64,000 nucleotides of DNA, taken from NCBI GenBank assembly GCA_943846755.1, contig OX044365.1, positions 310,001 to 374,000 of the forward strand, written 5' to 3'. The translations under genes and the position numbers were made by a program. Of the stretch, positions 1-8,879 are shown piece by piece. Every line of letters starts with the position of its first letter. Position 1 is the first letter of the stretch. The notes beneath the pieces are model-generated. The model saw only the letters and a program-made list of their open reading frames with translations, ran no database searches and was not told where the DNA came from. This DNA is from UBA8752 sp002336475. GTDB lineage: Bacteria; Bacteroidota; Bacteroidia; Flavobacteriales_D; Sanyastnellaceae.

Positions 1-999
1 GTCTAAGGAGTCCACGTTGTTGCGCAGCATGCGCAGCATGTGGGTGTTTCCTCCCACGAAATAGTGCAGTCCAAAGGGAGACCTGGGTTGCAACCATGCA
101 TAGCCGGCGGCAATGGTCACGGGTTCGTCGATGCGCGGAACGTGGCAACCTTGGCATTCAATGGCGTTGGGGCCTTCGGCATATGCAGAGTTGAGCCACT
201 CATGGTAGGTGGCCTGTTCTATGACGGTAGAGTCGGTGTATTCGCCTTCTAGGTCCACGCTGTTGGTGATCAGGCTGTGACAGGCAGCGCAGGATTCAGA
301 TTTGGCCATATGCTCGCCATACATGGGATAGAAACCGATGAACTGCTGCATGGGTTGGTATTGCACCGGATATTCATCCTTGCCTCCACCGTAGGGCCCA
401 AAAATGGTGTCTTCTACAAAGGTCATTTCCCCGCTGAAGCGGGTTCCAATTCCTTCAGCGTCTTGTTGGTGGCAGACGGCGCAATTCACACCGTCAAGGG
501 CCATGGAATCCGTGAGCGCCTCGAGCAACGAGTAGTATTCTGCACCCTCATGATGGGCAGCAAAGTGGCCGACAGGCGCGTGACAACTGGTGCATTTGTC
601 TTCCAGTCCAGCGCCATGGCTGGGGTTGGTGAGCACTTCGTGTCTGACTTTGGCCCTCCAAAATGGGTCTTTGGTGCTGTTGGCCATGATCGAACTGCGC
701 CAATCGTCGACCACATTCACGTCGTGGCCATCGAGAATGGGCTCCATGGGGAATACTTGTCCAGGAATCGAAGCGAGGCTGTTGGGGTCTTCACCATGAC
801 AACCTGCACATTTTCCCGAGCCGTAAAACAGTGCATTGATGGTGTCAGGCAAACCACCAAGGTTGTCGCTTCGCAGCGTTATGCCCAACGCTTCATGGGC
901 GTCTATGATGGGCCGTGGGGCAAAAGCACCCAATTGCCAAGCTGCGCTGGACCCAGCGCAGAGCAAAGCCATCAAGAAAAGGAGGTAAGCACCACGCAT
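1..999 (-). CDS. multihaem cytochrome c family protein (partial, runs off window start)
   Basis: Reading the minus strand from the ATG at 997-999 gives an uninterrupted frame to the window edge (333 codons, no stop). It opens with a signal peptide (MRGAYLLFLMALLCAGSSA) and carries five CxxCH haem c attachment motifs: CAGCH, CTSCH, CAVCH, CAACH and CQGCH. Such proteins are exported and bind haem covalently in the periplasm or at the surface, where they move electrons; the actual partner cannot be told here. It lies downstream of the FG-GAP/ASPIC protein on the same strand but behind a terminator-like hairpin, so it probably has its own promoter. The C-terminus is outside the window, so further haem sites or a sorting domain may exist. 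Confidence 0.85.
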   Translation of the reverse strand, partial: MRGAYLLFLMALLCAGSSAAWQLGAFAPRPIIDAHEALGITLRSDNLGGLPDTINALFYGSGKCAGCHGEDPNSLASIPGQVFPMEPILDGHDVNVVDDWRSSIMANSTKDPFWRAKVRHEVLTNPSHGAGLEDKCTSCHAPVGHFAAHHEGAEYYSLLEALTDSMALDGVNCAVCHQQDAEGIGTRFSGEMTFVEDTIFGPYGGGKDEYPVQYQPMQQFIGFYPMYGEHMAKSESCAACHSLITNSVDLEGEYTDSTVIEQATYHEWLNSAYAEGPNAIECQGCHVPRIDEPVTIAAGYAWLQPRSPFGLHYFVGGNTHMLRMLRNNVDSLD

Positions 1000-1010
1000 G
1001 TCCCAAGTAT

Positions 1011-1043
1011 AAAAAAGACCCCGCCGGTAAACCGAGCGGGGTC
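1011..1043 (-). terminator. intrinsic terminator after the FG-GAP/ASPIC gene
   Basis: On the minus strand GACCCCGC (1036-1043) pairs perfectly with GCGGGGTC (1017-1024) and is followed by six T (1011-1016). It sits 23 nt beyond the stop of the gene at 1066-3915 and just before the cytochrome start. Confidence 0.8.
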
Positions 1044-1065
1044 CATGAAAGAAAAATGAGTGTGA

Positions 1066-3915
1066 TCAGCGCAAAACGATGCGGGCAGTGGCACTGCCTT
1101 CGTCGCCTGTCAGCTTGAGAATGTGCACTCCGCGGGGAAGTGATGTGAGGTCTACTGCGCCCAATTCGGCGGCGCCATTGGCCTGCTTGCTGTACAAAAT
1201 CCGGCCAGACATGTCGATGACCTCACACTGTACTGCGCCAAATCCTGCGCCAGTCCAATGGAGCTGGAAGACCCCGTTGGAGGGGTTGGGGTGCAATGAA
1301 AGTGACCCTTCTAAAACGTTGAGGTCGTCGATGCCCGATACCTCTACCGTAACGGTCACTGGAACACGGTCAGAGGCACAGGCTACTGCTTGTGTGGCCA
1401 CAGTCCAATCGTAGAAGAAGTAGTAATAGTTTGTGGCATTGTCGGGGTTGTTGACACTGCTGGATGTGATGGTGGCCAGGTTTCCAATTTCAAATGGAAA
1501 GGCCAGGTTGCTGCCTTGCCCATCGCGCCACAGTTGAGGGTTTCCATCGAGGCTGCGCAATCCCAGACCTTCTCCAGCCGGAGTTTCGAGGTCCAATTGA
1601 ATGACGCTTTCGCCTTCGGGTACGTTGACGGTGACTTCGTCCAAGACATTGCCCAAAGCGTCAATGACGGCAACAGTGCGGTCTCCTTCGCTGTTCGCAA
1701 ACACCTTGACCGATTCGATCACAATGTCTTCGAAAGCATCGAAGCGCAACCAGTAATTGCTGTTGTTGTGGTATTGTCCTTCGTCTTGTGCAGAGGAGCC
1801 ACCAACGGCAACCTCCAAACCGTGGTTGATGACATCCTCCACCCAGAAGGTGGTGGTGTTCTCGAGTACCGGGGTGTCAAACGCATTTCCAACGAAAACT
1901 GGGTTTTCACTGGTTTCGCTGTCATACCAATGCAGTTCGTTGCCTTCAAATGACAGGTTGGTGCTGGCGGGTGCGGGAATGCTGCTGTCTTCTACAGTTG
2001 GAGTTCCAGGTGTGCTGTATACCTCCACTGTGATTTCTTCAGATGCAGTGGGTTCGGCGCATTCGCCTTCGACCGAGACCGAGTAGGTTCCGGGCTCCGT
2101 CACAAGAATGGTTTGGTCTGTGGCCCCCGTGCTCCACTGATATCCTGGTGCAGCGCTGCAGATCAGGGTGACGCTTTCTCCGTCACACAACTTTACGTTG
2201 CCGTCGATTGAAACTGTGGGAACTTCAGGTTGGTAGACTTCGATGCCAATGGGATTGGAAATCCCTGCACACCCTTCATTGTCGTAGACCAAAACGGTGT
2301 AGTTGCCGGTCTCTCCTGCAGAGATTGAGCTTCCCTCCCCTCCATTGCTCCAAGCATAACTGGCGTAGCCTTCCGGTGCCATGAGTGTGGTGGTTTCGCC
2401 GGGACATAGGACGGTCGCACCTTCAAGTGTGAGGTCGAAAGCGCCAATCTGACAAGGAGCTTCGAGCACGTTGTGGTAAGTGTCGATGGCAGGGTCTTCT
2501 AAAGTCACTGTGAATCCGCTGGGGAAATGAACCACAGCACTGTCGATGTAATCGGCTGTTCCCAAACCAAAGTGTGGATGAGCGGTGCAAGTGATGCCAT
2601 AACTCTCGCCTGCCCTTACATCGCGCAGTTGAATGCCCCAAGGTCCGTAGATGGCCACCTGGGCCCCAACGGCTCCGCTGTTAGAAATGACGCCTTGCAG
2701 GTCAAAAGACACCCAGTGGTTGTCATTGCCTTCATTGATGTAAAGTTGGTCAGGATTGTTGTTGTCTGGACTCACATATACACCGCCGTGGCTGGCAATG
2801 AGGTCCATTTGGCCGTCATTTCCAAAGTCGCCCGTAGCAAAGCTGAGCATGGCATCGTCGTAGGCGAAGGGCCAATCAAGTTGTTCAAAGGTGCCGTCTC
2901 CGTTGCCCTTGAAGTAGAAATTGGAACTGTTGTCACCGGAGGTGATATAGTCCAAGTAGCCATCGTTGTCAAAATCCTCAAACTTGCTTTGAAGAAAGAA
3001 TCCACTGACATTCATGCCGCTTCCTTCGGAGATGTCTGTGAAGTAGCCGTTCCCATCGTTTTCGAAAAGGAGCTGTGACGTGCTGTGGTTGGTGATGGCA
3101 ATGTCCATGTCTCCATCGTTGTCGATGTCGCCAAAATCCGCCGTCCAGCTTTGCTCGTAAAAGACGAGGCCGCGCTCAAGGGCTTCCTCGGTCCACCCGC
3201 CTTGTCCATCATTGACCCACAATTGGTTGATGCGTCGGGGATCATTAGGGTCGCTCACGAATTGGCGGCACTTGGCGATGAAGAGGTCCACGTCACCATC
3301 ACTGTCGAAGTCAGAGAATACAGTGCCGTAGTTGCCACTGTGGTCAGTATCAGGATAGTCGCTAAAGTCGTAGTCGGTCAGCGGGATGAGTGTCTGGTCA
3401 TTGGCAGGTAGACCTCCTGCTTCGCCTTTCCACATGCGGCTGAGGGCATCATCGTGACATCCGAAGGCATCGAGGATACCGTCGTTGTCCAAGTCAGCCA
3501 TGTTGCAAGCCTGCATGAACATCTGGCCATTGTCGAGCTCGTCCATTTCGAAATTCCCTCCGGAACCGATGCGCATGAGGTGAACCCCATCATAGCTTCC
3601 TCCGGCGAAAATGTCTTTGATGCCATCGTTGTCGATGTCTCCAATACAGGCTCCCCATTGGTTGCTGTTGCTCACCTCTCCGTAATGAACGGGGTTAAAT
3701 CCCGATGCTGTTTGGTAGAGGATATTGACGTCTTCACCTTGGTCAAAAACGACAATGTCGTCCAATCCGTCGTTGTCGACATCGATGAAGCCGATGGGTC
3801 CTCCACTGTTGAAGGATCCATTCATCAATTCGGTATTGAGGTTGAAGGTTTGTGCCGATAAAAATGCACTGCTCAGGAGCAATGCGGTTACTGTGGATAG
3901 TCGGTTGAGGTTCAT
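1066..3915 (-). CDS. FG-GAP/VCBS repeat protein with ASPIC/UnbV domain and T9SS type A C-terminal domain
   Basis: The frame is open to 4026 but the ATG at 3915 begins a good signal peptide (MNLNRLSTVTALLLSSAF), giving 949 aa. About the first 400 residues are FG-GAP/VCBS repeats with many DxDxDG calcium loops (e.g. DIDNDGIKD, DFDSDGDVD), forming a likely beta-propeller. An ASPIC/UnbV-type domain follows (hallmark HFGLG), then Ig-like segments with the PGxYxVxV pattern and a C-terminal block containing LHPNPSNGVF that matches type IX secretion sorting domains. By family knowledge it is an outer-surface or secreted protein, possibly adhesive; the ligand is unknown. It is transcribed divergently from mtaB. 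Confidence 0.85.
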   Translation of the reverse strand: MNLNRLSTVTALLLSSAFLSAQTFNLNTELMNGSFNSGGPIGFIDVDNDGLDDIVVFDQGEDVNILYQTASGFNPVHYGEVSNSNQWGACIGDIDNDGIKDIFAGGSYDGVHLMRIGSGGNFEMDELDNGQMFMQACNMADLDNDGILDAFGCHDDALSRMWKGEAGGLPANDQTLIPLTDYDFSDYPDTDHSGNYGTVFSDFDSDGDVDLFIAKCRQFVSDPNDPRRINQLWVNDGQGGWTEEALERGLVFYEQSWTADFGDIDNDGDMDIAITNHSTSQLLFENDGNGYFTDISEGSGMNVSGFFLQSKFEDFDNDGYLDYITSGDNSSNFYFKGNGDGTFEQLDWPFAYDDAMLSFATGDFGNDGQMDLIASHGGVYVSPDNNNPDQLYINEGNDNHWVSFDLQGVISNSGAVGAQVAIYGPWGIQLRDVRAGESYGITCTAHPHFGLGTADYIDSAVVHFPSGFTVTLEDPAIDTYHNVLEAPCQIGAFDLTLEGATVLCPGETTTLMAPEGYASYAWSNGGEGSSISAGETGNYTVLVYDNEGCAGISNPIGIEVYQPEVPTVSIDGNVKLCDGESVTLICSAAPGYQWSTGATDQTILVTEPGTYSVSVEGECAEPTASEEITVEVYSTPGTPTVEDSSIPAPASTNLSFEGNELHWYDSETSENPVFVGNAFDTPVLENTTTFWVEDVINHGLEVAVGGSSAQDEGQYHNNSNYWLRFDAFEDIVIESVKVFANSEGDRTVAVIDALGNVLDEVTVNVPEGESVIQLDLETPAGEGLGLRSLDGNPQLWRDGQGSNLAFPFEIGNLATITSSSVNNPDNATNYYYFFYDWTVATQAVACASDRVPVTVTVEVSGIDDLNVLEGSLSLHPNPSNGVFQLHWTGAGFGAVQCEVIDMSGRILYSKQANGAAELGAVDLTSLPRGVHILKLTGDEGSATARIVLR

Positions 3916-4007
3916 CCTTGATGGTTTGCAGGGTTGCAAGATAGGTGGTCGGACCACTTTCGTTGTTGGCAAGGGTGTAACACGCGAAGACCTCATTTGG
4001 TTGGCCG

Positions 4008-4015
4008 TAATTTTG
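4008..4015 (+). promoter_or_regulatory. possible -7 box of mtaB
   Basis: TAATTTTG fits the Bacteroidota -7 consensus TAnnTTTG and ends 4 nt before the mtaB ATG, which would give a very short leader or leaderless mRNA. No convincing -33 TTTG lies at the usual spacing. Confidence 0.3.
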
Positions 4016-4019
4016 CGCC

Positions 4020-5366
4020 ATGGCAAATTTTGGCCGGGTGGCTTTTGAGACCTTGGGTTGCAAGCTGAATTTTTCGGAGAGCAGCGCCTTGGCCAACGGG
4101 CTTTTAGAAGCGGGTTATGCCCGGGTGCGCATGGAAGATCAACCCGATGTGGTGGTGGTCAACACCTGCAGTGTCACGGACCATGCCGATGCAAAGTGCC
4201 GCAACATCGTCCGACGTGCCAAAACTGCCAATCCTGATTCTACCGTCGTGGTCATTGGGTGTTATGCCCAACTCAAACCCGAAGAAATTGCGGGCATTGA
4301 AGGGGTCGACTTGGTCTTGGGTGCCCAAGAAAAATTTAACCTGGCCCAATACATCGCGCAGCAAGAGGCGTTGAAATTGGAGGCTTCAACCCTCGGTCGC
4401 GCAGTGGTGCACCGCGGCGAAATCAGGGAAGTCACTTCGTTTCATCCCGCAGTGAGTGCGGGCGATCGAACCCGCAGTTTCCTGAAGGTTCAGGACGGTT
4501 GCGATTACTTCTGTGCCTTTTGCACCATTCCCCTGGCTCGCGGGCGTTCCCGCAGTGCGGACATCGCAACGACTTTGGTGGAAGCGCGCAAAGCGGCAGA
4601 TGCAGGGGCCCGAGAAATTGTGCTTACAGGGGTCAACATCGGTGATTTTGGTAAGGCGCAAGGTGAGCGGTTTTTAGACTTGTGTGCAGCTTTGGAATCG
4701 GACCCGAGACTGGAGCAGGTGGAGCGGTTTAGAATCAGCTCCATTGAGCCGAACCTGCTGACCGAGGACATCATTGACTTCGTTGCGGAGTCGCAGAAGT
4801 TCCAACCGCATTTTCATGTGCCGTTGCAAAGCGGCAGTGACGCCATCTTGGCCGCCATGCGCCGACGCTATCGGACGGACCTCTATAAGGAGAGGATGGA
4901 GTATATCGTTCAGCGGATGCCCCAAGCTGCCATCGGCATCGATGTGATAGTGGGTTTTCCCGGAGAGGGTGAAGCTGAATTCCAAGAAACGGTGTCGTTC
5001 CTTCAGGATTTGCCAGCGGCTTATTTTCATGTGTTCACCTACAGTGAGCGCGCCAAGACGACGGCATTGCGCATCGAGGATGTAGTGCCCGTCCCTGTGC
5101 GCAAGGCCCGCAACAAAGTGTTGCGTCAAATGAGCCTGAAAAAGCAATGGGCCCATGCGGCACGTTTCCAGGGTCAAACCCGACCTGTGCTGCTGGAGTC
5201 TGAGGTCGGCGATGCTTCGGGGTGTCGGTTGGGCTACACCCCAGAATACGTGCGGGTTTCGGTGAGTGGTACCGAAGGCTGTGCGCCGGGAAGCATTGTT
5301 GCAGTCCAACTGGGGGACATGTCAGAAGGCTTGGTGCAAGCCCATGTGCTGGAGTCGCTAACTTGA
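4020..5366 (+). CDS. mtaB: tRNA (N6-L-threonylcarbamoyladenosine(37)-C2)-methylthiotransferase
   Basis: A 448-aa radical-SAM methylthiotransferase that adds a methylthio group to t6A37 of ANN-decoding tRNAs. The N-terminal UPF0004 domain carries the three cysteines for the auxiliary cluster (LGCKLN, NTCSV, GCYAQ). The radical-SAM motif CDYFCAFCTIP lies near residue 160, followed by ARGRSRS. A TRAM-like tail occupies the last ~65 residues. Length and motifs fit MtaB better than MiaB or RimO (start VAFETLGCKLN). It is divergent from the FG-GAP protein and is followed after 16 nt by lgt. Confidence 0.92.
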   Translation: MANFGRVAFETLGCKLNFSESSALANGLLEAGYARVRMEDQPDVVVVNTCSVTDHADAKCRNIVRRAKTANPDSTVVVIGCYAQLKPEEIAGIEGVDLVLGAQEKFNLAQYIAQQEALKLEASTLGRAVVHRGEIREVTSFHPAVSAGDRTRSFLKVQDGCDYFCAFCTIPLARGRSRSADIATTLVEARKAADAGAREIVLTGVNIGDFGKAQGERFLDLCAALESDPRLEQVERFRISSIEPNLLTEDIIDFVAESQKFQPHFHVPLQSGSDAILAAMRRRYRTDLYKERMEYIVQRMPQAAIGIDVIVGFPGEGEAEFQETVSFLQDLPAAYFHVFTYSERAKTTALRIEDVVPVPVRKARNKVLRQMSLKKQWAHAARFQGQTRPVLLESEVGDASGCRLGYTPEYVRVSVSGTEGCAPGSIVAVQLGDMSEGLVQAHVLESLT

Positions 5367-5382
5367 CCACCAAATCGCGGCT

Positions 5383-6609
5383 GTGTATCCCAACCTTTAC
5401 TTTTTATTCCAAGACTTGTTTGGTTGGGAAATCCCGGCCCTCAAGTTGGTCAACACCTTTGGTCTGATGGTCGCATTGGCCTTTGTGGTGGCCAGCGCAT
5501 TGTTGCGCAAAGAGCTTCAGCGCAAACAAAAAGACGGGGTGATTTCCAGTGTGGAAAAGAAACAGGTTGTCGGCAAGGGGGCTGGGCCATTGGCATGGTT
5601 GTCCAGTGCTTTTCTGGGAATGGTTCTCGGATGGAAAGTGACTTGGCTGCTTTGGAATGCCGGGACACTCTTTAATGGCGGTGGTCCTCCACAACAGCAC
5701 CTTTTTAGCGGAGATGGATACCCATTGTTGGGGGTTTTAGGAGCGGCCATTTTTGGGTTCTTGAGGTACCGGGAGGACATGGCCCAGAGGTTGGATGAGC
5801 CGCGAGAAGAAACCGTCACAGTTCACCCATGGGAACGCACGGGAAACATCACATTGGTGGCGGCGATCGGAGGTGTTTTGGGTGCTAAGTTTTTCCACCT
5901 TCTGGAGTATCCCGAAGAAATGGTGGCGTTTTTCACAGCTCCTTCTCTACAAGGATTTCTTGGAGGCCTGACCATTTACGGTGGTTTGATTGTCGGTGGA
6001 TTGGCTGTGGCATTTTACGGCCGTCGACATGGCCTTCCCTTTATTCACTTGGCAGATGCCACAGCGCCCGGTTTGATGCTGGCCTATGGCATCGGGCGTG
6101 TAGGTTGTCAGGTCAGTGGCGACGGTGACTGGGGCATCCCCAATCCCAACCCCAAGCCAGATTGGCTGTCATGGGCACCGGATTGGATGTGGAGTTATTC
6201 CTTTCCCAACAACGTCAATGCCGTCTTCGGTCCCCGCCCTGCGGGTTATACGGGTAAGTTGATCACCGAATCTGACCCTTGGCCAATTTTCGAAGGGTTC
6301 GGGACTTACCTGTCGCCCGGTGTTTACCCCACGTCCTTTTATGAGACCATCATGGCCGCCGCCATCTTTGCTTTTTTGTGGTCCATGCGCAAGCGATGGA
6401 GCGTGCCGGGAACGCTTTTTTCGGCGTACCTCATGCTCAACGGCATGGAGCGTTTTTGGATTGAAAAAATCCGAGTCAATGCCCCTATGGAATTCATGGG
6501 GATGGTCATGACACAGGCGGAATTGATTGCCGTTGTCATCTTCCTTTCAGGGCTCGTCATGATGGCGTTTATCCACCAGAAAACATGGCGGAAATGGATG
6601 GGGCGATAA
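5383..6609 (+). CDS. lgt: prolipoprotein diacylglyceryl transferase
   Basis: A 408-aa polytopic inner-membrane enzyme transferring diacylglyceryl from phosphatidylglycerol to the lipobox cysteine of prelipoproteins. A GTG start is chosen because the first residues (MYPNLYFLFQDLFGW) match the N-terminus typical of Bacteroidota Lgt. The conserved Lgt signature region is visible as YGIGRVGCQVSGDGDWG around residue 235-250. It is longer than proteobacterial Lgt because of a hydrophilic segment near residues 45-65 and an insert after the signature, as in other Bacteroidota. It follows mtaB by 16 nt and is 2 nt from the phosphatase gene, so the three probably form one operon. Confidence 0.9.
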   Translation: MYPNLYFLFQDLFGWEIPALKLVNTFGLMVALAFVVASALLRKELQRKQKDGVISSVEKKQVVGKGAGPLAWLSSAFLGMVLGWKVTWLLWNAGTLFNGGGPPQQHLFSGDGYPLLGVLGAAIFGFLRYREDMAQRLDEPREETVTVHPWERTGNITLVAAIGGVLGAKFFHLLEYPEEMVAFFTAPSLQGFLGGLTIYGGLIVGGLAVAFYGRRHGLPFIHLADATAPGLMLAYGIGRVGCQVSGDGDWGIPNPNPKPDWLSWAPDWMWSYSFPNNVNAVFGPRPAGYTGKLITESDPWPIFEGFGTYLSPGVYPTSFYETIMAAAIFAFLWSMRKRWSVPGTLFSAYLMLNGMERFWIEKIRVNAPMEFMGMVMTQAELIAVVIFLSGLVMMAFIHQKTWRKWMGR

Positions 6610-6611
6610 CG

Positions 6612-7418
6612 ATGGACCGAACCGCATTGAGTGCCATTCTCAGGGGCGCGGTGGATGTGATTCGCCCAGTTGGTCATTACCTCTTGGAACAAAGGGTGGG
6701 TCACAGCGACATTGAAACCAAGGGGTTGAACTCCTTGGTCAGCCATGTCGATAAGACCGCTGAGGCCCGATTGGTGCAAGGTTTAAAAACCGTTTTGCCT
6801 GAAGCCGGTTTTCTGGCCGAAGAAGGCACTGCGGACGCTCCCAAAAATGCCCGCTATCGGTGGGTTGTAGATCCGTTGGATGGCACCACCAACCTCATTC
6901 ATGGCTTGCCTGTTTTCTGCGTTTCGGTGGCCCTTGTTGAAGGGGACTCCCCCATCGTTGCTGTTGTTTTTGACCCGAACCGCGATGAGTGCTTTACTGC
7001 GGTTAAGGGGGGCGGCGCCCACTTGAATGGCATGGCCATGCATTGCTCTGACTGCAATGCGCTTGAACATGCATTGGTGGCCACAGGGATTCCACATTGG
7101 GATTTCACCAAGATGCCCGAGTATTTGCAGGCCATGACGGCTTTTGCCAAAGGCACCCGTGGCCTGCGCCGCATGGGCTCCGCAGCCATTGACCTGGCTT
7201 ATGTGGCTTGTGGGCGGTTTGATGTGTTCTTCGAATACAGCTTGCAACCTTGGGACATAGCAGCTGGACTTTTGTTGGTGCAGGAATCTGGAGGGATGAC
7301 CCGTGATTTTATGGGCAACGATGAAGCTCAAGCTTTGCTGTCGGGCAAGGAGACCTTTGCAGCGGCTTCGGGCATATACAATGAGGCGCTGTCGGTGATC
7401 CGTGACGCCTTTGGTTAA
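6612..7418 (+). CDS. inositol monophosphatase family protein
   Basis: About 268 aa from the ATG 2 nt after the lgt stop; an in-frame upstream start inside lgt is less likely. Metal-binding motifs of the Mg-dependent IMPase/FBPase superfamily are present: EEGT, DPLDGTTNLIHGLP and the C-terminal WDIAAGLLLVQESGG. Family members hydrolyse inositol-1-phosphate or related sugar phosphates, or 3'-phosphoadenosine phosphates (CysQ type); the motifs fit the SuhB branch but the substrate is not settled by sequence. It overlaps the start of the ECF sigma gene. Confidence 0.88.
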   Translation: MDRTALSAILRGAVDVIRPVGHYLLEQRVGHSDIETKGLNSLVSHVDKTAEARLVQGLKTVLPEAGFLAEEGTADAPKNARYRWVVDPLDGTTNLIHGLPVFCVSVALVEGDSPIVAVVFDPNRDECFTAVKGGGAHLNGMAMHCSDCNALEHALVATGIPHWDFTKMPEYLQAMTAFAKGTRGLRRMGSAAIDLAYVACGRFDVFFEYSLQPWDIAAGLLLVQESGGMTRDFMGNDEAQALLSGKETFAAASGIYNEALSVIRDAFG

Positions 7419-7992
7419 ACGCCTGCCTTTCTCGCGCGTTCCTTTACCGAACGTGGACCACTCATCACCTCCTCAATCTCCTCCTGATTTTGCTGCTTGG
7501 ATGCGGGACCATTACCGGTTGGTGCTGTCACAGAGCCGCCGCATGTTGGGCGTAGTGGAGGATGCAGAGGATGTGGCCCAGACTGTATTTGTAAAAGTGT
7601 GGAACGCTTGGGAAGGGTTCGACGGCAATGATCACCAACGCAAGGCTTGGCTCATGCGCATTACCCGAAATGCCACAGTGGATGCCGCACGAAAGCGCAA
7701 CCTGAGAAGAATGGCGCCACTTGATGTCTACTTGGAAGAAAGAACCGAACAGGTGTTGTCTTCTTCAGACTTTGAGGGTGATGCGGTGTTGGCCCGGCTC
7801 CATGCGGCGGTATCGACGTTGCCGCCCAAGCAGCGTTGGGTATTCCAGGCCCGGTACTTTGATGACCGTTCATATGTGGACTTGTCTCTTGAAACAGGGA
7901 CGTCTGAAGGCGCATTAAAGGCTTCTTATCACCACGCGCGGAAGAAGCTCGAAACCATCCTGAAACGGGAAGCGGCTTTGCTCTTTCATTAA
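7402..7992 (+). CDS. ECF-type RNA polymerase sigma factor
   Basis: Up to 196 aa from a GTG overlapping the phosphatase end; a second GTG near 7455 would give a shorter, equally plausible start. Sigma region 2 is clear (VEDAEDVAQTVFVKVWNAW), as is region 4 (LPPKQRWVF through the helix-turn-helix TSEGALKASYHHARKKL). There is no region 1 or 3, which defines the ECF group. It is followed by a small membrane protein and a Spy/CpxP-like exported protein, a common Bacteroidota cassette in which the downstream membrane protein may act as anti-sigma factor and sensor. Confidence 0.88.
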   Translation: MTPLVKRLPFSRVPLPNVDHSSPPQSPPDFAAWMRDHYRLVLSQSRRMLGVVEDAEDVAQTVFVKVWNAWEGFDGNDHQRKAWLMRITRNATVDAARKRNLRRMAPLDVYLEERTEQVLSSSDFEGDAVLARLHAAVSTLPPKQRWVFQARYFDDRSYVDLSLETGTSEGALKASYHHARKKLETILKREAALLFH

Positions 7993-8020
7993 ACCCCAGT
8001 AAGCGTATCTCGTTATTGTA

Positions 8021-8356
8021 ATGATGTCCAACGAAATAACACCCTCCAATTGCCGCGATGACGGTTTTCGAGTATCGGATGCCGAAGTGCAGCGCGCGGT
8101 AGAGGATGTATTGTCTTTCCCTCAGCGAGGTGAAGCGTCTCGGCGGTTTTCTAGAATTTCAATGGCCGCTGCCATTGCCCTGATTCTGGGCTTGGGTGTG
8201 GCCATGGTTGAGTTTTCAAAGCCTGCACCATGTGTCACGTTTGCATGTCAGCTCGAGGCGTTGACCGATGAGGAATTGTCTGTTATGATGGACCTGGTAG
8301 AAGAAGACCTGCCTTTAGGGCTTGAAGATGAAGCGGCATGGCCCCTGCTGTATTGA
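8021..8356 (+). CDS. small single-pass membrane protein in the ECF cassette (putative anti-sigma-like)
   Basis: 111 aa beginning MMSNEITPSN. A hydrophilic N-terminal ~45 residues is followed by one membrane segment (MAAAIALILGLGVAMVEF, about residues 48-65) and an acidic C-terminal tail (LMDLVEEDLPLG-type residues). No named domain is recognised. Position between the sigma factor and a Spy-like periplasmic protein suggests regulation of the sigma factor, but this is inference from order alone. It overlaps the upstream part of the next frame by a few codons only if the earlier start of that gene is used. Confidence 0.6.
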   Translation: MMSNEITPSNCRDDGFRVSDAEVQRAVEDVLSFPQRGEASRRFSRISMAAAIALILGLGVAMVEFSKPAPCVTFACQLEALTDEELSVMMDLVEEDLPLGLEDEAAWPLLY

Positions 8357-8373
8357 CGAAAAAAAAGAACGTT

Positions 8374-8877
8374 ATGAAATGCTCCCAGAATTTTAGTGTA
8401 CTGATGCTCGGGCTTCTGCTGTCCCCCATGTTGCCCGCCCAGCCTGATTCAGAAACCATGCGTCCTAAAGTGGAGGCTATGGCTGTTGGTTTCCTTACGG
8501 AGGAGCTTGAATTGGATGTCGAAAAGGCCCAGGTCTTTTGGCCCATTTTCAATGCGCACAAGGAATTGATGGAGGACCTCAGGGATCAGAAGCGCAAGGC
8601 TCAGATAGAATTGGCTGCATCCGAGAATGTCACCATGGAGCAGTTCAATGTTCTTTTGGAGGCCCTCGAGGCTGTAGAGCTAGAAGAGGTGCGTTTGCGC
8701 AGCACCTTTCTCAAGGGAATGGCTGAAGCATTTGACCCTGACTTTGCCGTACGTTGTATTTATGCGCAAAAGGCCTTTCAAAAGGAGGTCCGTGAAAGGT
8801 TTGAGTCGCGGATGTCGCCAGAAGACCGCAGGGCCTTCGGTAAAATGGGGCGTGGCCCAGGCCGTAACCGCCGATGA
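8374..8877 (+). CDS. exported Spy/CpxP-like helical protein
   Basis: 167 aa from ATG 8374, with a signal peptide (MKCSQNFSVLMLGLLLSPML) ending at PAQ. The mature part is nearly all charged helix, with an RRAFGKMGRGPGRNRR tail, resembling the periplasmic heavy-metal-sensor/Spy-CpxP type proteins often found after ECF sigma genes in Bacteroidota. The motif pattern (paired long helices rich in E, K, R, Q) is seen; chaperone or sensor function is inferred from the family. The gene is 2 nt from the convergent msrB. Confidence 0.6.
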   Translation: MKCSQNFSVLMLGLLLSPMLPAQPDSETMRPKVEAMAVGFLTEELELDVEKAQVFWPIFNAHKELMEDLRDQKRKAQIELAASENVTMEQFNVLLEALEAVELEEVRLRSTFLKGMAEAFDPDFAVRCIYAQKAFQKEVRERFESRMSPEDRRAFGKMGRGPGRNRR

Positions 8878-8879
8878 AT

